Part shown: piece after piece, positions 38,976 through 51,092 of the stretch
Numbering within the stretch: position 1 is the first letter of the stretch
How the letters are laid out: every line of letters starts with the position of its first letter
Assembly (NCBI GenBank): GCA_902540995.1
Contig: CACBOY010000002.1
Span: forward strand, 1 to 64,000
Direction of reading: 5' to 3'
Source of the DNA: an uncultured SAR86 cluster bacterium
GTDB taxonomy: Bacteria > Pseudomonadota > Gammaproteobacteria > Magnimaribacterales > AG-339-G14
DNA: 64,000 bases
Notes under the pieces: generated by a model
What the model was told of the DNA's origin: nothing
What the model saw: the letters and a program-made list of their open reading frames with translations, nothing else
Databases searched by the model: none
Translations under genes and position numbers: made by a program

Positions 38976-39382
38976 TGTCAGAAAAAACCTTATGCATAAT
39001 TAAACCAGATGCAGTGGAAAATAATTTTGTAGATCAAATAAATGAAATGATTGAATCAAAGGGATTGAGTATTTTAAAAAGCAAAAAAACTAATATTTCT
39101 TCTGAAATTGCTAAGCAATTTTATGCAGAGCATTCGGAAAAACCATTTTTCAATGAACTTGTGGATTTTATAACCTCAGGACCTGCGGTTGTCCAAATTC
39201 TTGAAGGTGATGCATGCATAACAAGCTACAGAAGTTTAATGGGGGCAACCAATCCGGAAGAAGCTGAAGAGGGAACTATTAGAAAGAAATTTGCTGAGTC
39301 AATTTCTAAAAATGCGGTACATGGTTCAGACTCACCAGAATCTGCAGACAGAGAAATTGAAATAATGTCTGCTTTGTTTTAG
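38975..39382 (+). CDS. ndk: Nucleoside diphosphate kinase
   Basis: TLCIIKPDAVENNFV; SYRSLMGATNPEEAEEGTIRKKFAESISKNAVHGSDSPESADREI. Confidence 0.96.
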   Translation: MSEKTLCIIKPDAVENNFVDQINEMIESKGLSILKSKKTNISSEIAKQFYAEHSEKPFFNELVDFITSGPAVVQILEGDACITSYRSLMGATNPEEAEEGTIRKKFAESISKNAVHGSDSPESADREIEIMSALF

Positions 39383-39391
39383 TTTAAGGTT

Positions 39392-40237
39392 ATGGAAAGC
39401 TGGAACGAACAGCTAAAGACTAAAATTCTTGAATCTGAATTTTCGATAAAAGAAATATCAGATAAAACAAAAATTCCCACAAAATTCATTGAAGCAATTG
39501 AGAAAGCTGATTTTAAGAGTCTTCCAGCTGAAATTTTTGCCAAATCTCAAATAGAGCGCCTTTTTAAATTTTTAGGAATTGATCCCAGTGAAGCGTTAAA
39601 GGATTATGAAGAATTTATATCTCCACCAGAAATAATATCTGAAGAAGAGCCTTCTATAGATTCAAAGTTTAATTTCCAAAATCTCTTGAATAATTTAAAT
39701 GTCCCGAGCGTCAGTAACTCTTACCTCAAATATGGAGGTATTTTATTTATTTCTATTATTTTATTGTTCTTAATGTTTGATATTGCTGATGATGAGGAAA
39801 TTTACTTATTAGACAATCTAGAAAAGGAGAACGACTCAGAATCCTTGGAAACTGAAAATCAAGATTTTTTGCTCAGTTCTTCTGAGGAAGTATTATTTAA
39901 TGAGAATCCAATTAACAATGAATCATTTTCAAATGGGGAAATCATAGATGATGTGAGTCCAAAAGATTTAATCAGAAAGATTGAAATTATTATTGAAGGA
40001 GAAAGTTGGGTAGTAGTTTTTGATAAAAATGAAAGGCTTCTATATGAACTGATGCAAACTGGAAGTTATGAGCTTTCAGGAATATCTCCGCTGAGGTTTA
40101 AAATAGGCTATGCTCCTGCAACAAATTTATATATCGATGATCAAAAAATTAGTTTTTCTAGAGCAATTAAGGGTGCAAGCAACTATGCTCATTTTTGGGT
40201 AAACGAGGTAAATAAAGTTGAGTCAATTAGAGATTAA
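39392..40237 (+). CDS. RodZ-like protein (N-terminal HTH, TM, C-terminal DUF4115-like)
   Basis: HTH-like [92 protein letters not shown]; upstream of ispG. Confidence 0.78.
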   Translation: MESWNEQLKTKILESEFSIKEISDKTKIPTKFIEAIEKADFKSLPAEIFAKSQIERLFKFLGIDPSEALKDYEEFISPPEIISEEEPSIDSKFNFQNLLNNLNVPSVSNSYLKYGGILFISIILLFLMFDIADDEEIYLLDNLEKENDSESLETENQDFLLSSSEEVLFNENPINNESFSNGEIIDDVSPKDLIRKIEIIIEGESWVVVFDKNERLLYELMQTGSYELSGISPLRFKIGYAPATNLYIDDQKISFSRAIKGASNYAHFWVNEVNKVESIRD

Positions 40238-41330
40238 ACGAAGAAAAAGCAGACTGATTCATGTTGGAAACGTTCCTGTAGGAGGAGACTCAGATATAAC
40301 AGTTCAGAGTATGACTAATACTTTAACAACTGATACAAAAAAAACTTTAGAACAAATCAAAGAGCTAGAAAAAGTTGGAGCAGATTTAATAAGAGTTTCT
40401 GTTCCTGACGAAGATTCTGTAAAGGCCTTTGGAATAATAAAAGAACAAGCGAATGTTCCATTGATTGCTGATATTCATTTCGATTACAAGATTGCTATTC
40501 AGGTTGCAGAACAAGGAGCAGATTGTTTGAGAATAAATCCTGGAAATATTGGTAACGAAAATAAAGTAAAAGAAGTAATTGCTTGTGCATCTCATCATAA
40601 TATTCCGATTAGGGTCGGAGTAAATGCAGGCTCTCTTGAAAAAAAGTTGCAAAAAAAATACGGAGAACCAAATGCTGATGCATTAGTGGAATCGGCTATG
40701 AATCATGTAAATATTTTAAAGAAACAAAATTTTGAAAATTTTAAACTTAGTATCAAGGCCTCAGATATCTTTATGATGACAGAAAGTTATAGAAAAATTA
40801 GCTCTTTGATTGACCAGCCTCTTCACTTAGGACTGACAGAAGCTGGTGGCCAAAGAAGTGGAACTATCAAATCATCTATAGCAATTGGACAACTTCTTTC
40901 AGAGGGCATAGGCGATACTATAAGAGTATCATTAGCTTCAGACCCATGCGAAGAAATCAAAGTTGGTTTTGATATTTTACGGTCACTAAAATTAAGAAAG
41001 AAGGGTATTAATTTCATCGCATGTCCAAGTTGCGCAAGACAAAATTTTGATGTCATTAAAACCATGAATGAACTTGAATCTAGACTTGAAGATGTAACAG
41101 AAAATATAGATGTTGCGGTTATTGGTTGTTATGTAAATGGACCTGGAGAATCTAAAGCAGCAGATGTTGGTTTAACTGGAGCTTCACCAAATAATCTTGT
41201 ATACGTAGATGGAAAGGCAGATCATAAACTCTCAAACGAAGACCTCGTCGACTCCCTTGAGAAATTAATTAGGAAGAAAGCAAAAAAAGTTAAACAATCT
41301 CAAAGTAAGCTTTCCATTAAAGAGGTCTAA
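40218..41330 (+). CDS. ispG: 4-hydroxy-3-methylbut-2-enyl diphosphate synthase (IspG)
   Basis: [52 protein letters not shown]. Confidence 0.96.
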   Translation: MSQLEIKRRKSRLIHVGNVPVGGDSDITVQSMTNTLTTDTKKTLEQIKELEKVGADLIRVSVPDEDSVKAFGIIKEQANVPLIADIHFDYKIAIQVAEQGADCLRINPGNIGNENKVKEVIACASHHNIPIRVGVNAGSLEKKLQKKYGEPNADALVESAMNHVNILKKQNFENFKLSIKASDIFMMTESYRKISSLIDQPLHLGLTEAGGQRSGTIKSSIAIGQLLSEGIGDTIRVSLASDPCEEIKVGFDILRSLKLRKKGINFIACPSCARQNFDVIKTMNELESRLEDVTENIDVAVIGCYVNGPGESKAADVGLTGASPNNLVYVDGKADHKLSNEDLVDSLEKLIRKKAKKVKQSQSKLSIKEV

Positions 41331-41335
41331 AAATC

Positions 41336-42586
41336 ATGAAAAAGATTTCAAAGTTGCGAGGAATGCAAGATACAGATCCTATTGAAACAACCAAAATTAA
41401 TTTTGTGGAAAACAGCTTTAACGAAATTTCCAAAAGTTATGGCTATCAAGAGGTGAGATTCCCAATCATAGAAAGCACAGATTTATTCAAAAGATCCGTT
41501 GGAGATCAATCCGATATAGTCAATAAAGAAATGTTTACTTTTGAAAGTAAAAGCGGGAAATCGATGACGCTTAGGCCAGAAGGTACAGCTGGTTGCATGC
41601 GCATGGCTATAGAAACCGGATTGCTTGATGCTGGTCAACAAAGATTGTCTTATAAAGGCCCAATGTTTCGATACGAACGTCCCCAAAAAGGTCGATCTCG
41701 CCAATTTCAACAACTTAGCCTGGAGGCATATGGTTTTAATGATTGTACGATTGATTTAGAAATGCTTGAGATATCAAATTTTCTTTTTGAAGAACTCTCA
41801 GTAAAAGAAGAAATGACTTTAGAAATTAATTCTATTGGCTCACAAAAGGATCAACAAGAATACTCCCGAAAACTAAAAGATTATTTTTCAAAATATAAAA
41901 AAGATCTAGATGAGGATAGCTTAAAAAGATTAGAAAAAAATCCTTTGAGAATTTTAGATTCAAAAAATCAAGATTTAGAGAATCTTATTAAAGAAGCTCC
42001 AAAGATAGATAAATCAATTTCAAAGGAATCTCAAGATAAATTTTCTTCAATAAAAAACTATCTAGAGGATTTAGAAATTCAATACAAAGAAAATCCCCTT
42101 TTGGTCAGAGGATTGGATTATTACAACGATTTAGTCTTTGAATGGAAGTCAAATTCAATTGGGTCTCAAGATACTATTTGTGGAGGAGGAAGATATGATT
42201 CTTTATCTAAAATTATTGGCGGAAGAGAAACTAATGCAATCGGCCTATCAATAGGTCTTGAAAGACTATGTTTATTAATTGGAGATTCAATCATAAAAGA
42301 TACAAAATCATTACTAATAGTATCTCTTGAAGACTCTTTTTTTCTAGATGGAATGAAACTAGCTTCATCTCTTAGAAAGAAATTAAAAAACCTCTCAATA
42401 CAATTTTCTGGTAAAGAAAAAAATTTAAAAACCCTCCTAAAAAAAGCAAACAAAAAAAATACTGATTTCATGGTTATAATTGGCCGAGAAGAGATTAAAA
42501 ATAATTCTTTTACCTTAAAAAAACTTTCAATGAATCAAGAAATGAAAATCGATAATTTTGATTCTTTATTAAATAATCTGAAATAA
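41336..42586 (+). CDS. hisS: Histidine--tRNA ligase
   Basis: LRPEGTAGCMRMA; GPMFRYERPQKGRSRQFQQLSLEAYG; LVRGLDYYNDLVFEW; GGGRYDSL. Confidence 0.96.
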   Translation: MKKISKLRGMQDTDPIETTKINFVENSFNEISKSYGYQEVRFPIIESTDLFKRSVGDQSDIVNKEMFTFESKSGKSMTLRPEGTAGCMRMAIETGLLDAGQQRLSYKGPMFRYERPQKGRSRQFQQLSLEAYGFNDCTIDLEMLEISNFLFEELSVKEEMTLEINSIGSQKDQQEYSRKLKDYFSKYKKDLDEDSLKRLEKNPLRILDSKNQDLENLIKEAPKIDKSISKESQDKFSSIKNYLEDLEIQYKENPLLVRGLDYYNDLVFEWKSNSIGSQDTICGGGRYDSLSKIIGGRETNAIGLSIGLERLCLLIGDSIIKDTKSLLIVSLEDSFFLDGMKLASSLRKKLKNLSIQFSGKEKNLKTLLKKANKKNTDFMVIIGREEIKNNSFTLKKLSMNQEMKIDNFDSLLNNLK

Positions 42587-42591
42587 ATTAA

Positions 42592-43215
42592 ATGGACTTT
42601 CTTAATAAAATCTATGCTTGGATTCTTAAAAATTATATTAAGGTAATTTCATTTCTCCTTATCATAGGATTGGCTTATGGAGCTTATCTTTATTATTTTT
42701 TCCAGGCTCAAAAAAAAGATCAAGATGCAGGAGATTTATTTCTCAGTTTCTATAATTCTTATTCAGTTTCAGACTTCGATGAAGAAGAATATAAAATTGT
42801 CATAGATGCAATTTCTCAAATAGATGGTGCTTCAATTTATCTTGCAATGCTTAAGTCTATAAATGCCGCTGAGTCAGTAAAAGTTAATGATCTTCAAAAA
42901 GCTTTAGCTGAACTTTTGAATGCTAAAGAAATCTTAAGCTCAAAAAGCAATAATTTTAATTTTCTAAAGGAAATAATTGATTTAAGAATGGTAAATATTT
43001 TTATTGATTTAGAAGATTTAGAAAGAGCTAAAAAAATTCTTAGTAATAACTTTACAACCTATCAAACTAACAAACTTATTCTTCAAGGAGATATTTTTGC
43101 AACAGAGAAAAAGTTCAAAGATGCTAAGAAAAAATATGTTGATGCCTTAGCAAGATCTGAAAATGAAACTCAAAGAAACCTTATTAACTTAAAAATCTCT
43201 ACCTTAACTGAATAA
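42592..43215 (+). CDS. YfgM-like tetratricopeptide inner membrane protein
   Basis: N-terminal TM and TPR-like helices; between hisS and bamB. Confidence 0.7.
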   Translation: MDFLNKIYAWILKNYIKVISFLLIIGLAYGAYLYYFFQAQKKDQDAGDLFLSFYNSYSVSDFDEEEYKIVIDAISQIDGASIYLAMLKSINAAESVKVNDLQKALAELLNAKEILSSKSNNFNFLKEIIDLRMVNIFIDLEDLERAKKILSNNFTTYQTNKLILQGDIFATEKKFKDAKKKYVDALARSENETQRNLINLKISTLTE

Positions 43216-44345
43216 TGAATTTTAAATCTTTAACATATATATTTCTGTTTTTGCTTTTTGTTGCTTGTGAGACAGGAGTAAAAGAAGAAGAAAAGCCAAA
43301 TGAATTGAAAAAAGAAATTAACGAAAGATTTCTTTTTAAAAAGCAATGGTCTGCTAATGTTTTTAAAAATCCCCCGCTAGGCAAAATTAAAATATCATTT
43401 GATGAGGAAAATATTTATGTTTTTGACTCCAGAGGAGAAATTAAATCTTATTCATATGACGGAAAAAAAAATTGGACTATTAAATTAGATTCAGATATTT
43501 CAACAGGCATTAACTTGGCTTTTGGAAAACTTCTTCTTAGTTCTTCTAATGGAGATATATTTTGCTTGTCGAAAGCAACTGGAAATACCATCTGGAAATA
43601 TAGTTCTTCTGGTGAGGTGCTAGCGCCTCCATCAACTAATGGTGACATAGTAGCGGTACAAACTATTGATGGGAGGGTAACAGCTTTAGACTTAGAAAAT
43701 GGCGAATTTAGGTGGGATTATAGAAGCGTTATACCTAATTTAACGATTAGAGGGACTTCTGAACCTTCTTTTCATGAAAGATTTCTGTATGCAGGATTTG
43801 CCAACGGAAATTTAGCAAAAATTGAACCTAGATCTGGAATAGTTCAATGGGAGATTCCAGTAACTATTTCTAAGGAAACATCCGAAATTGCAAGACTGGT
43901 TGATATTGATGGAAATTTTGTATTCTCAAATAACGTTGTATTTGTTGCAACATATCAAGGAGACATAGCTGCAATTGATACTAGATCAGGTAGAACTTTT
44001 TGGAGAGAGAAGACATCAACAGTTAATGATCTTTTATACTCAAGAGGAAAAATATTTCTTGTTGATGAAAGTGATAACGCAATTGCTTATTCTCAAAATT
44101 CTGGAAATTTAGAATGGTTCAACAAAGATTTTTACTTAAGAGATTTAACTTCACCCAGCAAAATTAAATCGTTGATTGTTTTCGGTGATTTTCAAGGATA
44201 TCTCCATGCATTAAATACTAGCGATGGTGAGCAAGTTGCCAGAAAAAGAGTCTCTAGGTCTAAAATTATTTCATTGTCTTCTTTCGAAGATAATGTCTTA
44301 ACATTGGACGCAAAAGGAAAACTTTCACTCTTTACTTTGCAATGA
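43215..44345 (+). CDS. bamB: Outer membrane assembly lipoprotein BamB
   Basis: Signal peptide with FVACE lipobox; PQQ-like propeller repeats; between yfgM and der. Confidence 0.9.
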   Translation: MNFKSLTYIFLFLLFVACETGVKEEEKPNELKKEINERFLFKKQWSANVFKNPPLGKIKISFDEENIYVFDSRGEIKSYSYDGKKNWTIKLDSDISTGINLAFGKLLLSSSNGDIFCLSKATGNTIWKYSSSGEVLAPPSTNGDIVAVQTIDGRVTALDLENGEFRWDYRSVIPNLTIRGTSEPSFHERFLYAGFANGNLAKIEPRSGIVQWEIPVTISKETSEIARLVDIDGNFVFSNNVVFVATYQGDIAAIDTRSGRTFWREKTSTVNDLLYSRGKIFLVDESDNAIAYSQNSGNLEWFNKDFYLRDLTSPSKIKSLIVFGDFQGYLHALNTSDGEQVARKRVSRSKIISLSSFEDNVLTLDAKGKLSLFTLQ

Positions 44346-44358
44346 TATTGTCCCCACC

Positions 44359-45744
44359 ATGGGACCAATAGTAGCAATAATAGGTAGGCCTAATGTAGGT
44401 AAATCCTCTCTTTTTAATAAAATAATCGGAGAAGATAAAGCCATAATTGCTGATTTTTCAGGATTGACTAGAGATAGGCTATATGGAAATTTTTCATTTA
44501 AATCTCGAAACTTCTCAATAATTGATACGGGAGGGATTTCAGACGAAAGAGAAGAAATGAATCTTCTCATACTCAAGGAAATAGATAAGGCCATTGAAGA
44601 AGCTGATGGGTTTATTTTTTTAGTAGATGCTGACTATGGTTTAAGCCAAGATGATTATAGGATCAATGAAATTCTCAGAAAATCTGGAAAAAAATATATT
44701 CTTGCCTTAAATAAAGCTGAACTTAAGTCTTCAGAAAAAAATATAAACGACTTTTATCAGCTTGGAGTTAAAAGCTTCATCAAAGTATCTGCTAAAAACG
44801 GTTTAGGTATAAAAAATCTTAAAGAGGAAGTCTTAAATCAATTTCACATTGAAACAAGTTCCAGCCTTGAGGACGAATTTGTTAGTCAAAGTATCAAGGT
44901 GAGTATTCTAGGAAAACCCAATGCTGGAAAATCTACCTTTTTTAATTCTTTAATTAAAGAAAATCGTTCTATTGTTTCAGCCAAGGCAGGCACAACAAGA
45001 GATGCCATTTCTAAATCAATTGTTTTCAAAAATGACAAGATTGAACTTTTTGATACAGCGGGTTTGAGAAAAAAATCAAAAATAAATCAAGCAATAGAAA
45101 GTTTTTCAGTTTCTAAAGCTATTTCTAGCATGAGATCTTCTTCTGGAGTTCTGTATTTAGTTGATGGAAAAGAAAACATTACTGATCAAGATTTACATCT
45201 TATTTCTTTAATTGTTTCTTCTGGAAAACCTATGATTTTAGGAATCAACAAATCGGATAAACTTTCTCAATACGACAAATCAAATTTAACTAGATCCATT
45301 AATAAAAAATTAGCTTTCATATCCGGCATAGCCATCCACTATATTTCCGCAAAACAAAATAAAGGTACTGCAAAGGCATTCAAAGAGCTTATAAAGCTAA
45401 TAAAAAAAAGTGTTAAGAAAATCGATACTTCAAAGTTGAATGACTTGGTAGAAGAAGCATCAAAGTTAAATCCCCCTCAGATGTCTGGCAGGTTTAGACC
45501 TAAAATTAAATACGCAAATTTACTTTCATCCCAGCCAACAATTATCAGGATTCAGGGAAACAACTTAGATAAATTAACAAAACAATATCAAAAGTACTTG
45601 GAAAATTTTTTAAGAAAAAAATTGAACTTTGAGGGTATTCCAATTAAGTTGGTTTTTAAAAATAATACTAATCCTTATGGGGAAAAGAAAAACAAACTTA
45701 CCAAAAAGCAATTAGCTAAGAGAAAAAGGATAGCAAGGCGCTAA
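44359..45744 (+). CDS. der: Ribosome-associated GTPase Der (EngA)
   Basis: Two G domains: GRPNVGKSSLFNKI ... DTGG and GKPNAGKSTFFNSL ... DTAGLRKK. Confidence 0.96.
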   Translation: MGPIVAIIGRPNVGKSSLFNKIIGEDKAIIADFSGLTRDRLYGNFSFKSRNFSIIDTGGISDEREEMNLLILKEIDKAIEEADGFIFLVDADYGLSQDDYRINEILRKSGKKYILALNKAELKSSEKNINDFYQLGVKSFIKVSAKNGLGIKNLKEEVLNQFHIETSSSLEDEFVSQSIKVSILGKPNAGKSTFFNSLIKENRSIVSAKAGTTRDAISKSIVFKNDKIELFDTAGLRKKSKINQAIESFSVSKAISSMRSSSGVLYLVDGKENITDQDLHLISLIVSSGKPMILGINKSDKLSQYDKSNLTRSINKKLAFISGIAIHYISAKQNKGTAKAFKELIKLIKKSVKKIDTSKLNDLVEEASKLNPPQMSGRFRPKIKYANLLSSQPTIIRIQGNNLDKLTKQYQKYLENFLRKKLNFEGIPIKLVFKNNTNPYGEKKNKLTKKQLAKRKRIARR

Positions 45745-45779
45745 TAAAATAATTTATACAATATAATGCAGATTTTGAG

Positions 45780-46148
45780 ATGAATTCGCCTAGATATCTA
45801 AATCTATTTAAGATCGCTTTACCTTTACCAGGGGTTTCTTCCATTTTGCACAGAATTACTGCAATTGCTATTTTTGTTTTATCCCTTCCAATGATGGGGA
45901 TTTTAGTTTTTTCTTTGAGTTCTGAGACTAATTATCAAATCATTAATTCATTATTTGAAAATTTTCTGTTTAAGAGCTTGTTTTCCCTTTTCGTCACGGC
46001 AATTTTTTATCATTTTATTTCCGGCCTAAGACATTTAGTAATGGATTTTGGATATTGGGAAACACTAAGAGCTGGTAGGATGTCAGCTCTTGCTACTTTT
46101 ATTTCCACTGGATTATTTTTCTTTTCTTTTCTGTATTTGGCATGGTAA
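45780..46148 (+). CDS. sdhC: Succinate dehydrogenase cytochrome b556 subunit
   Basis: RYLNLFKIALPLPGVSSILHRITAIAIF; HFISGLRHLVMDFGYW. Confidence 0.92.
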   Translation: MNSPRYLNLFKIALPLPGVSSILHRITAIAIFVLSLPMMGILVFSLSSETNYQIINSLFENFLFKSLFSLFVTAIFYHFISGLRHLVMDFGYWETLRAGRMSALATFISTGLFFFSFLYLAW

Positions 46149-46504
46149 CGAAGTTATACAGATTAAAGAAAACAGGAATCTTTGATTATGTTTTTGTAAG
46201 AATCACGGCAGTAATTCAGGCAGTATATTTTTCAGTTATAACCTTCTATTGGTTAGTCAATAGGGACTTTAAATACGAACAACTAGCTGGCTTTTTTGAT
46301 ATTCTCATCATAGAAATTTTTACGATAATCGTTGCCATTTCAATTGCTTATCATTCAGTACAAGGAATTTGGAATGTGGCGACAGATTATCTTACTCAAG
46401 CGCAGATTGGTGCTTCGGCTAAACTTCTTAGACCTGCAGTTATAGGTTTTAGCTGGTTCCAAGCTCTTGGATTAATTATTTGTAGTTTTTATATTTTAGG
46501 TTAG
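46142..46504 (+). CDS. sdhD: Succinate dehydrogenase membrane anchor subunit
   Basis: Three TMs; [34 protein letters not shown]; between sdhC and sdhA. Confidence 0.85.
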   Translation: MVTKLYRLKKTGIFDYVFVRITAVIQAVYFSVITFYWLVNRDFKYEQLAGFFDILIIEIFTIIVAISIAYHSVQGIWNVATDYLTQAQIGASAKLLRPAVIGFSWFQALGLIICSFYILG

Positions 46505-46509
46505 TAAAT

Positions 46510-48315
46510 ATGGCAATGAATGGAAAAGGCACTCTTTTGGATGCATCTACTTTACCCGTAAAGGAATTTGATGGAATTATTGTTGGTGGTGGCGGTTCTG
46601 GAATGATGGCTTCTCTTCAGCTTGCTAAATCCGGAATGAATACGGCTGTTGTTTCTAAAGTTTTTCCAACTCGTTCACATACCGTTTCTGCTCAAGGCGG
46701 CATCACCTGTTCAATTCAAAGTGCAGATCCAGATGATGACTGGAGATGGCATATGTTTGATACAGTCAAGGGTTCTGATTTCATTGGAGATCAAGACTCC
46801 ATAGAATACATGTGCAAAGAAGGACCTGAAGCAATATTTGAATTGGAAAACATGGGATTACCATTTTCTAGAACTGAAGAAGGAAAAATTTACCAAAGAG
46901 CATTTGGAGGTCAGTCAAAAGATTATGGAAAAGGGGGGCAAGCCGAAAGAACTTGCGCTGCTGCTGATAGAACGGGCCATGCTCTTCTACATACGCTTTT
47001 TCAAGCAAACGTTAAAGCGGGGACCAACTTTCTTTCCGAATGGTTCGCAGTTGATCTTGTGAAAAATCAAAACGACCAGGTCGTTGGAGTTATTGCTTTT
47101 GAAATTGAATCCGGTGAACCATACTTTTTAAAATCAAAAGCTACTGTTTTAGCTACTGGAGGAGCAGGAAGAATATATCAAACAACTTCAAACGCTCTCA
47201 TTAATACCGGTGATGGTACTGGAATGGCATTGAGAGCCGGATTCCCAGTGCAAGATATGGAAATGTGGCAGTTTCATCCAACAGGTATCCATGGTCATGG
47301 AACTTTAGTAACTGAAGGTTGTAGAGGAGAAGGAGGTTACTTGGTCAACAAAGATGGCGAACGATTCATGGAAAGATATGCGCCAAATTATAAGGATCTA
47401 GCTAGCAGAGATGTTGTTGCAAGATCCATGTTTACTGAAATCCTAGAAGGCAGAGGCTGTGGTCCAGATGCTGATCACGTTTATTTAAAACTTGATCATT
47501 TAGGGCCAGAAATCGTTCACAAAAGACTGCCTGGAGTAACAGAATTATCAAAAAGGTTTGCTCATGTTGATCCTGCCGAACATCCTATTCCGGTTGTTCC
47601 CACATGTCATTATGCAATGGGAGGTATTCCAACTAATGTTCATGGTCAGGTTATTTCTCAAAATCCTGACGGTACGGATAAAATCATAGATGGTCTTTAT
47701 GCTGCAGGAGAAGCAGCTTGTGTCTCCGTTCATGGCGGTAATCGTTTAGGAGGAAATTCTCTTCTAGACCTTATTGTTTTTGGAAGATCTGCTGGATTAC
47801 ACATTGAAGAAAGTTTTAAGGCAGGCATTAAAATGGATGATCCTTCATCTGATGATGTCGACTACGCTCTTAGAAATCTCAACAGAGTGAATGTCAGCCA
47901 ATCTGGTGAAAACTTTGTAGAAGTTAAGAAAGACTTACAAAAAACAATGCAAATGAATTTTGGAGTATTTAGAACTGAAGAATTGATGGAAAATGGAATT
48001 AAAGAAGTATCTGATCTCAGAGATAAATCTCAAAACATTCATCTTGCCGATAAATCTTCTCAGTTTAATACCGCCAGAGTAGAAGCTTTGGAACTTCTTA
48101 ATCTAATCGAAGTTGCTGAGGCCACCGCAATCAGTGCAAACGAAAGAAAAGAAAGTAGAGGAGCTCATTCTAGAGAAGATTACCCAGATAGAGATGATGA
48201 AAATTGGCTCAAACACTCTATTTATTTTTCTGATACCAAGCAAGTTTCTAAAAGAGACGTTAATTTTAGGCCTAAACAGGTTCAAGCTTTCCAACCAATT
48301 GTCAGGACTTATTAA
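46510..48315 (+). CDS. sdhA: Succinate dehydrogenase flavoprotein subunit
   Basis: [75 protein letters not shown]. Confidence 0.97.
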   Translation: MAMNGKGTLLDASTLPVKEFDGIIVGGGGSGMMASLQLAKSGMNTAVVSKVFPTRSHTVSAQGGITCSIQSADPDDDWRWHMFDTVKGSDFIGDQDSIEYMCKEGPEAIFELENMGLPFSRTEEGKIYQRAFGGQSKDYGKGGQAERTCAAADRTGHALLHTLFQANVKAGTNFLSEWFAVDLVKNQNDQVVGVIAFEIESGEPYFLKSKATVLATGGAGRIYQTTSNALINTGDGTGMALRAGFPVQDMEMWQFHPTGIHGHGTLVTEGCRGEGGYLVNKDGERFMERYAPNYKDLASRDVVARSMFTEILEGRGCGPDADHVYLKLDHLGPEIVHKRLPGVTELSKRFAHVDPAEHPIPVVPTCHYAMGGIPTNVHGQVISQNPDGTDKIIDGLYAAGEAACVSVHGGNRLGGNSLLDLIVFGRSAGLHIEESFKAGIKMDDPSSDDVDYALRNLNRVNVSQSGENFVEVKKDLQKTMQMNFGVFRTEELMENGIKEVSDLRDKSQNIHLADKSSQFNTARVEALELLNLIEVAEATAISANERKESRGAHSREDYPDRDDENWLKHSIYFSDTKQVSKRDVNFRPKQVQAFQPIVRTY

Positions 48316-49055
48316 TGAATGCAATTTCAGCAAGTGAGATCAAAACTCTACGATTGAGTATCTACAGATACGACCCCTTGAAGCAAGAAAAGCCTTACAT
48401 GCAGGACTTTGATATCGATATACCGGCAGAAAAAGATTTAATGGTTTTAGATGTCCTGATGCTTGCAAAGGAACAAGATCCCTCAATCTCTTTCAGAAGA
48501 TCTTGTCGTGAGGGAGTTTGCGGGTCTGATGGTTTAAACATAAACGGTAAAAATGGGCTTGGATGTATTACCCCTTTATCTGATGCAATCAAATCTAACA
48601 AGCTCTCTATCAGACCTCTACCAGGTCTACCTGTTATTAAAGATTTAATTGTTGATATGAAACAATTTGTTGATCAGTATAAAAAAGTTAAACCATATCT
48701 GATCACTGATAAAAAAGTCGATACTAGAGAAGCCATTCCTCAAACAATTGAAGAAAGAGAAAAGTTAGATGGCCTATATGAGTGCATAATGTGCGGTTGT
48801 TGCTCTACTGCCTGTCCATCCTTCTGGTGGAACCCTGATAAATTTTTGGGACCGGCAGCTCTATTACAAGCATACAGATTTATTGCTGACAGCAGAGACA
48901 CTGCTACAGAAGAAAGATTAGAGCAACTAGAAGATGCTTTTAGTGTTTTCAGATGTCATGGAATTATGAACTGTGTTTCGGTCTGTCCTAAAGGCTTAAA
49001 CCCTACAAAAGCAATTGGTGAAATTAAAAAAATGTTAGTTAAAAGAGCTTTATAA
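48315..49055 (+). CDS. sdhB: Succinate dehydrogenase iron-sulfur subunit
   Basis: SFRRSCREGVCGSDGLNINGKNGLGC; CIMCGCCSTACPSFWWN; CHGIMNCVSVCPKGLNP. Confidence 0.97.
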   Translation: MNAISASEIKTLRLSIYRYDPLKQEKPYMQDFDIDIPAEKDLMVLDVLMLAKEQDPSISFRRSCREGVCGSDGLNINGKNGLGCITPLSDAIKSNKLSIRPLPGLPVIKDLIVDMKQFVDQYKKVKPYLITDKKVDTREAIPQTIEEREKLDGLYECIMCGCCSTACPSFWWNPDKFLGPAALLQAYRFIADSRDTATEERLEQLEDAFSVFRCHGIMNCVSVCPKGLNPTKAIGEIKKMLVKRAL

Positions 49056-49065
49056 TACTAACACT

Positions 49066-50223
49066 TTGAATTTACACGAATATCAGTCTAAACAACTCCT
49101 AGAAAATTTTGACCTACCAACAGCTAAGTCTGTAGTAGTTTTTTCAGAAGAAGAAATTTCCAGTCTTATCAGTGAGTTAGACGGCGAAGAATTTGTTGTC
49201 AAAGTCCAAGTTCATGCTGGCGGTAGAGGGAAAGCAGGTGGAGTTAAAATAACAAACAATATTGATGAGATTATAGAATTTTCTAAGGATTGGCTTGGAA
49301 AGAAATTTGTCAATCACCAGACTGGCGATGAAGGAAAGCCAGTTTCTGCAATAATGATTGCAGAAAGTACTGCGATCCTAAAAGAATTTTATCTAGGTGC
49401 TGTAATAGACAGAAGTTCTCAATCTTTGGTGGTGATGGCCTCACCAGAAGGAGGCGTGGATATTGAAAAAGTTGCTGAGGAAAGTCCTGAGAAGATTTTT
49501 AAGATCAATGTCAGTAAAAATAAGAAAGAAGATTTTGATGTTTTACCTCTTGTTAATGGCCTCGGGTTGTCTCCCAACCAAACCGAAGAATTTATGAAAA
49601 TAGTTTCTGGATTGGTAAATTTATTTTTTGAAAAAGATCTTTCTTTGATTGAAATCAATCCTTTGGTTATAGATCAAAATGATTCTCTCAAATGTTTGGA
49701 TGCAAAAATAAATATCGATGAAAATGCTTTGTTTAGACAAGAAGATCTTTTAAAACTGCGAGATTCTTCGCAAGAAAATCAAAAGGAAATCGAAGCAGCA
49801 AAATGGGATCTTAATTATGTAGCTCTGGATGGAAATATAGGATGTATGGTGAATGGAGCTGGTCTTGCAATGGCAACAATGGATATCATTAAGCTTTCTG
49901 GGGGATTTCCAGCTAATTTTCTAGATGTCGGAGGTACTGTAGATAAAGAAAGGGTAGCCGAGGCTTTTAAGATCATTCTTTCTGATGAAAAAGTTAAGTC
50001 GGTTTTGATAAATATTTTTGGTGGAATTGTAAGGTGTGATGTTGTTGCCTCTGGGATAGTTTCAGCTGTCTCAGAAGTTGGAGTTGATATACCTGTCATC
50101 GTGAGGCTTAAAGGTAATAATTCAGAAGAGGCAAAAAAAATTCTATCTGAAAGCGATCTTAATATTATTTCTGCGGATGATCTCTCAGAAGCTGCAGAAT
50201 TAGCAGTTAAAAATTCAGGATGA
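49066..50223 (+). CDS. sucC: Succinate--CoA ligase beta subunit
   Basis: [46 protein letters not shown] start. Confidence 0.97.
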   Translation: MNLHEYQSKQLLENFDLPTAKSVVVFSEEEISSLISELDGEEFVVKVQVHAGGRGKAGGVKITNNIDEIIEFSKDWLGKKFVNHQTGDEGKPVSAIMIAESTAILKEFYLGAVIDRSSQSLVVMASPEGGVDIEKVAEESPEKIFKINVSKNKKEDFDVLPLVNGLGLSPNQTEEFMKIVSGLVNLFFEKDLSLIEINPLVIDQNDSLKCLDAKINIDENALFRQEDLLKLRDSSQENQKEIEAAKWDLNYVALDGNIGCMVNGAGLAMATMDIIKLSGGFPANFLDVGGTVDKERVAEAFKIILSDEKVKSVLINIFGGIVRCDVVASGIVSAVSEVGVDIPVIVRLKGNNSEEAKKILSESDLNIISADDLSEAAELAVKNSG

Positions 50224-51092
50224 GTATCTTAATTAACAAAGAAACTAAAGTAATTTGTCAGGGATTTACTGGAGCACAAGGCACATTGCATTGCAGTCAA
50301 GCGATAGAGTACGGAACCGATATTTTAGGTGGCGTGACTCCTGGTAAGGGCGGGCAAACCCATTTGGATCTTCCAGTCTTCAATTCCGTAAAAGAAGCAA
50401 AACAAGTCACTGAGGCAAATGCTAGTATAATTTTTGTTCCCGCCAAATTTTGTAAACCTTCAATAATTGAGGCAATAGAAAGCGGTATTGAATTGATAAT
50501 CTGTATAACCGAAGGTATCCCAACTTTGGATATGTTAGAAGTTAAAGAACTAGCAGATAAGGAAGGCATAAGAATTATTGGTCCAAATTGTCCAGGAATA
50601 ATTACGCCAGGCGAATGCAAATTAGGAATTATGCCGGGTTTTATTCATAGTCCTGGGAAGGTAGGAATTGTCTCAAGGTCAGGAACTCTTACTTACGAAG
50701 CAGTTGATCAGACTACTAGGGTAGGCCTCGGACAGTCTACTTGTGTGGGTATAGGAGGAGATCCGCTTCCCGGCACAAGCTTTATTGATGTTTTAAAGCT
50801 TTTTGAAGAAGATCCTCAAACGGAGGGAATTGTTATGGTAGGAGAAATTGGGGGTTCAGCTGAGGAGGAAGCCGCAGAATATATCAAAGAAAACGTCTCT
50901 AAGCCTGTTGTAGGTTATATTGCAGGAGTGAGCGCACCTCCCGGAAAAAGAATGGGCCATGCAGGTGCAATAATTTCTGGAGGCAAAGGAACTGCAGAAG
51001 ACAAATTTAATGCTTTAGAAAGTGCTGGGGTAAGGACTGTTAAAAGTCCATCTGAAATAGGACAATCTATTTTAGAAGAAATGTCTCTTTAA
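50220..51092 (+). CDS. sucD: Succinate--CoA ligase alpha subunit
   Basis: [58 protein letters not shown]. Confidence 0.97.
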   Translation: MSILINKETKVICQGFTGAQGTLHCSQAIEYGTDILGGVTPGKGGQTHLDLPVFNSVKEAKQVTEANASIIFVPAKFCKPSIIEAIESGIELIICITEGIPTLDMLEVKELADKEGIRIIGPNCPGIITPGECKLGIMPGFIHSPGKVGIVSRSGTLTYEAVDQTTRVGLGQSTCVGIGGDPLPGTSFIDVLKLFEEDPQTEGIVMVGEIGGSAEEEAAEYIKENVSKPVVGYIAGVSAPPGKRMGHAGAIISGGKGTAEDKFNALESAGVRTVKSPSEIGQSILEEMSL

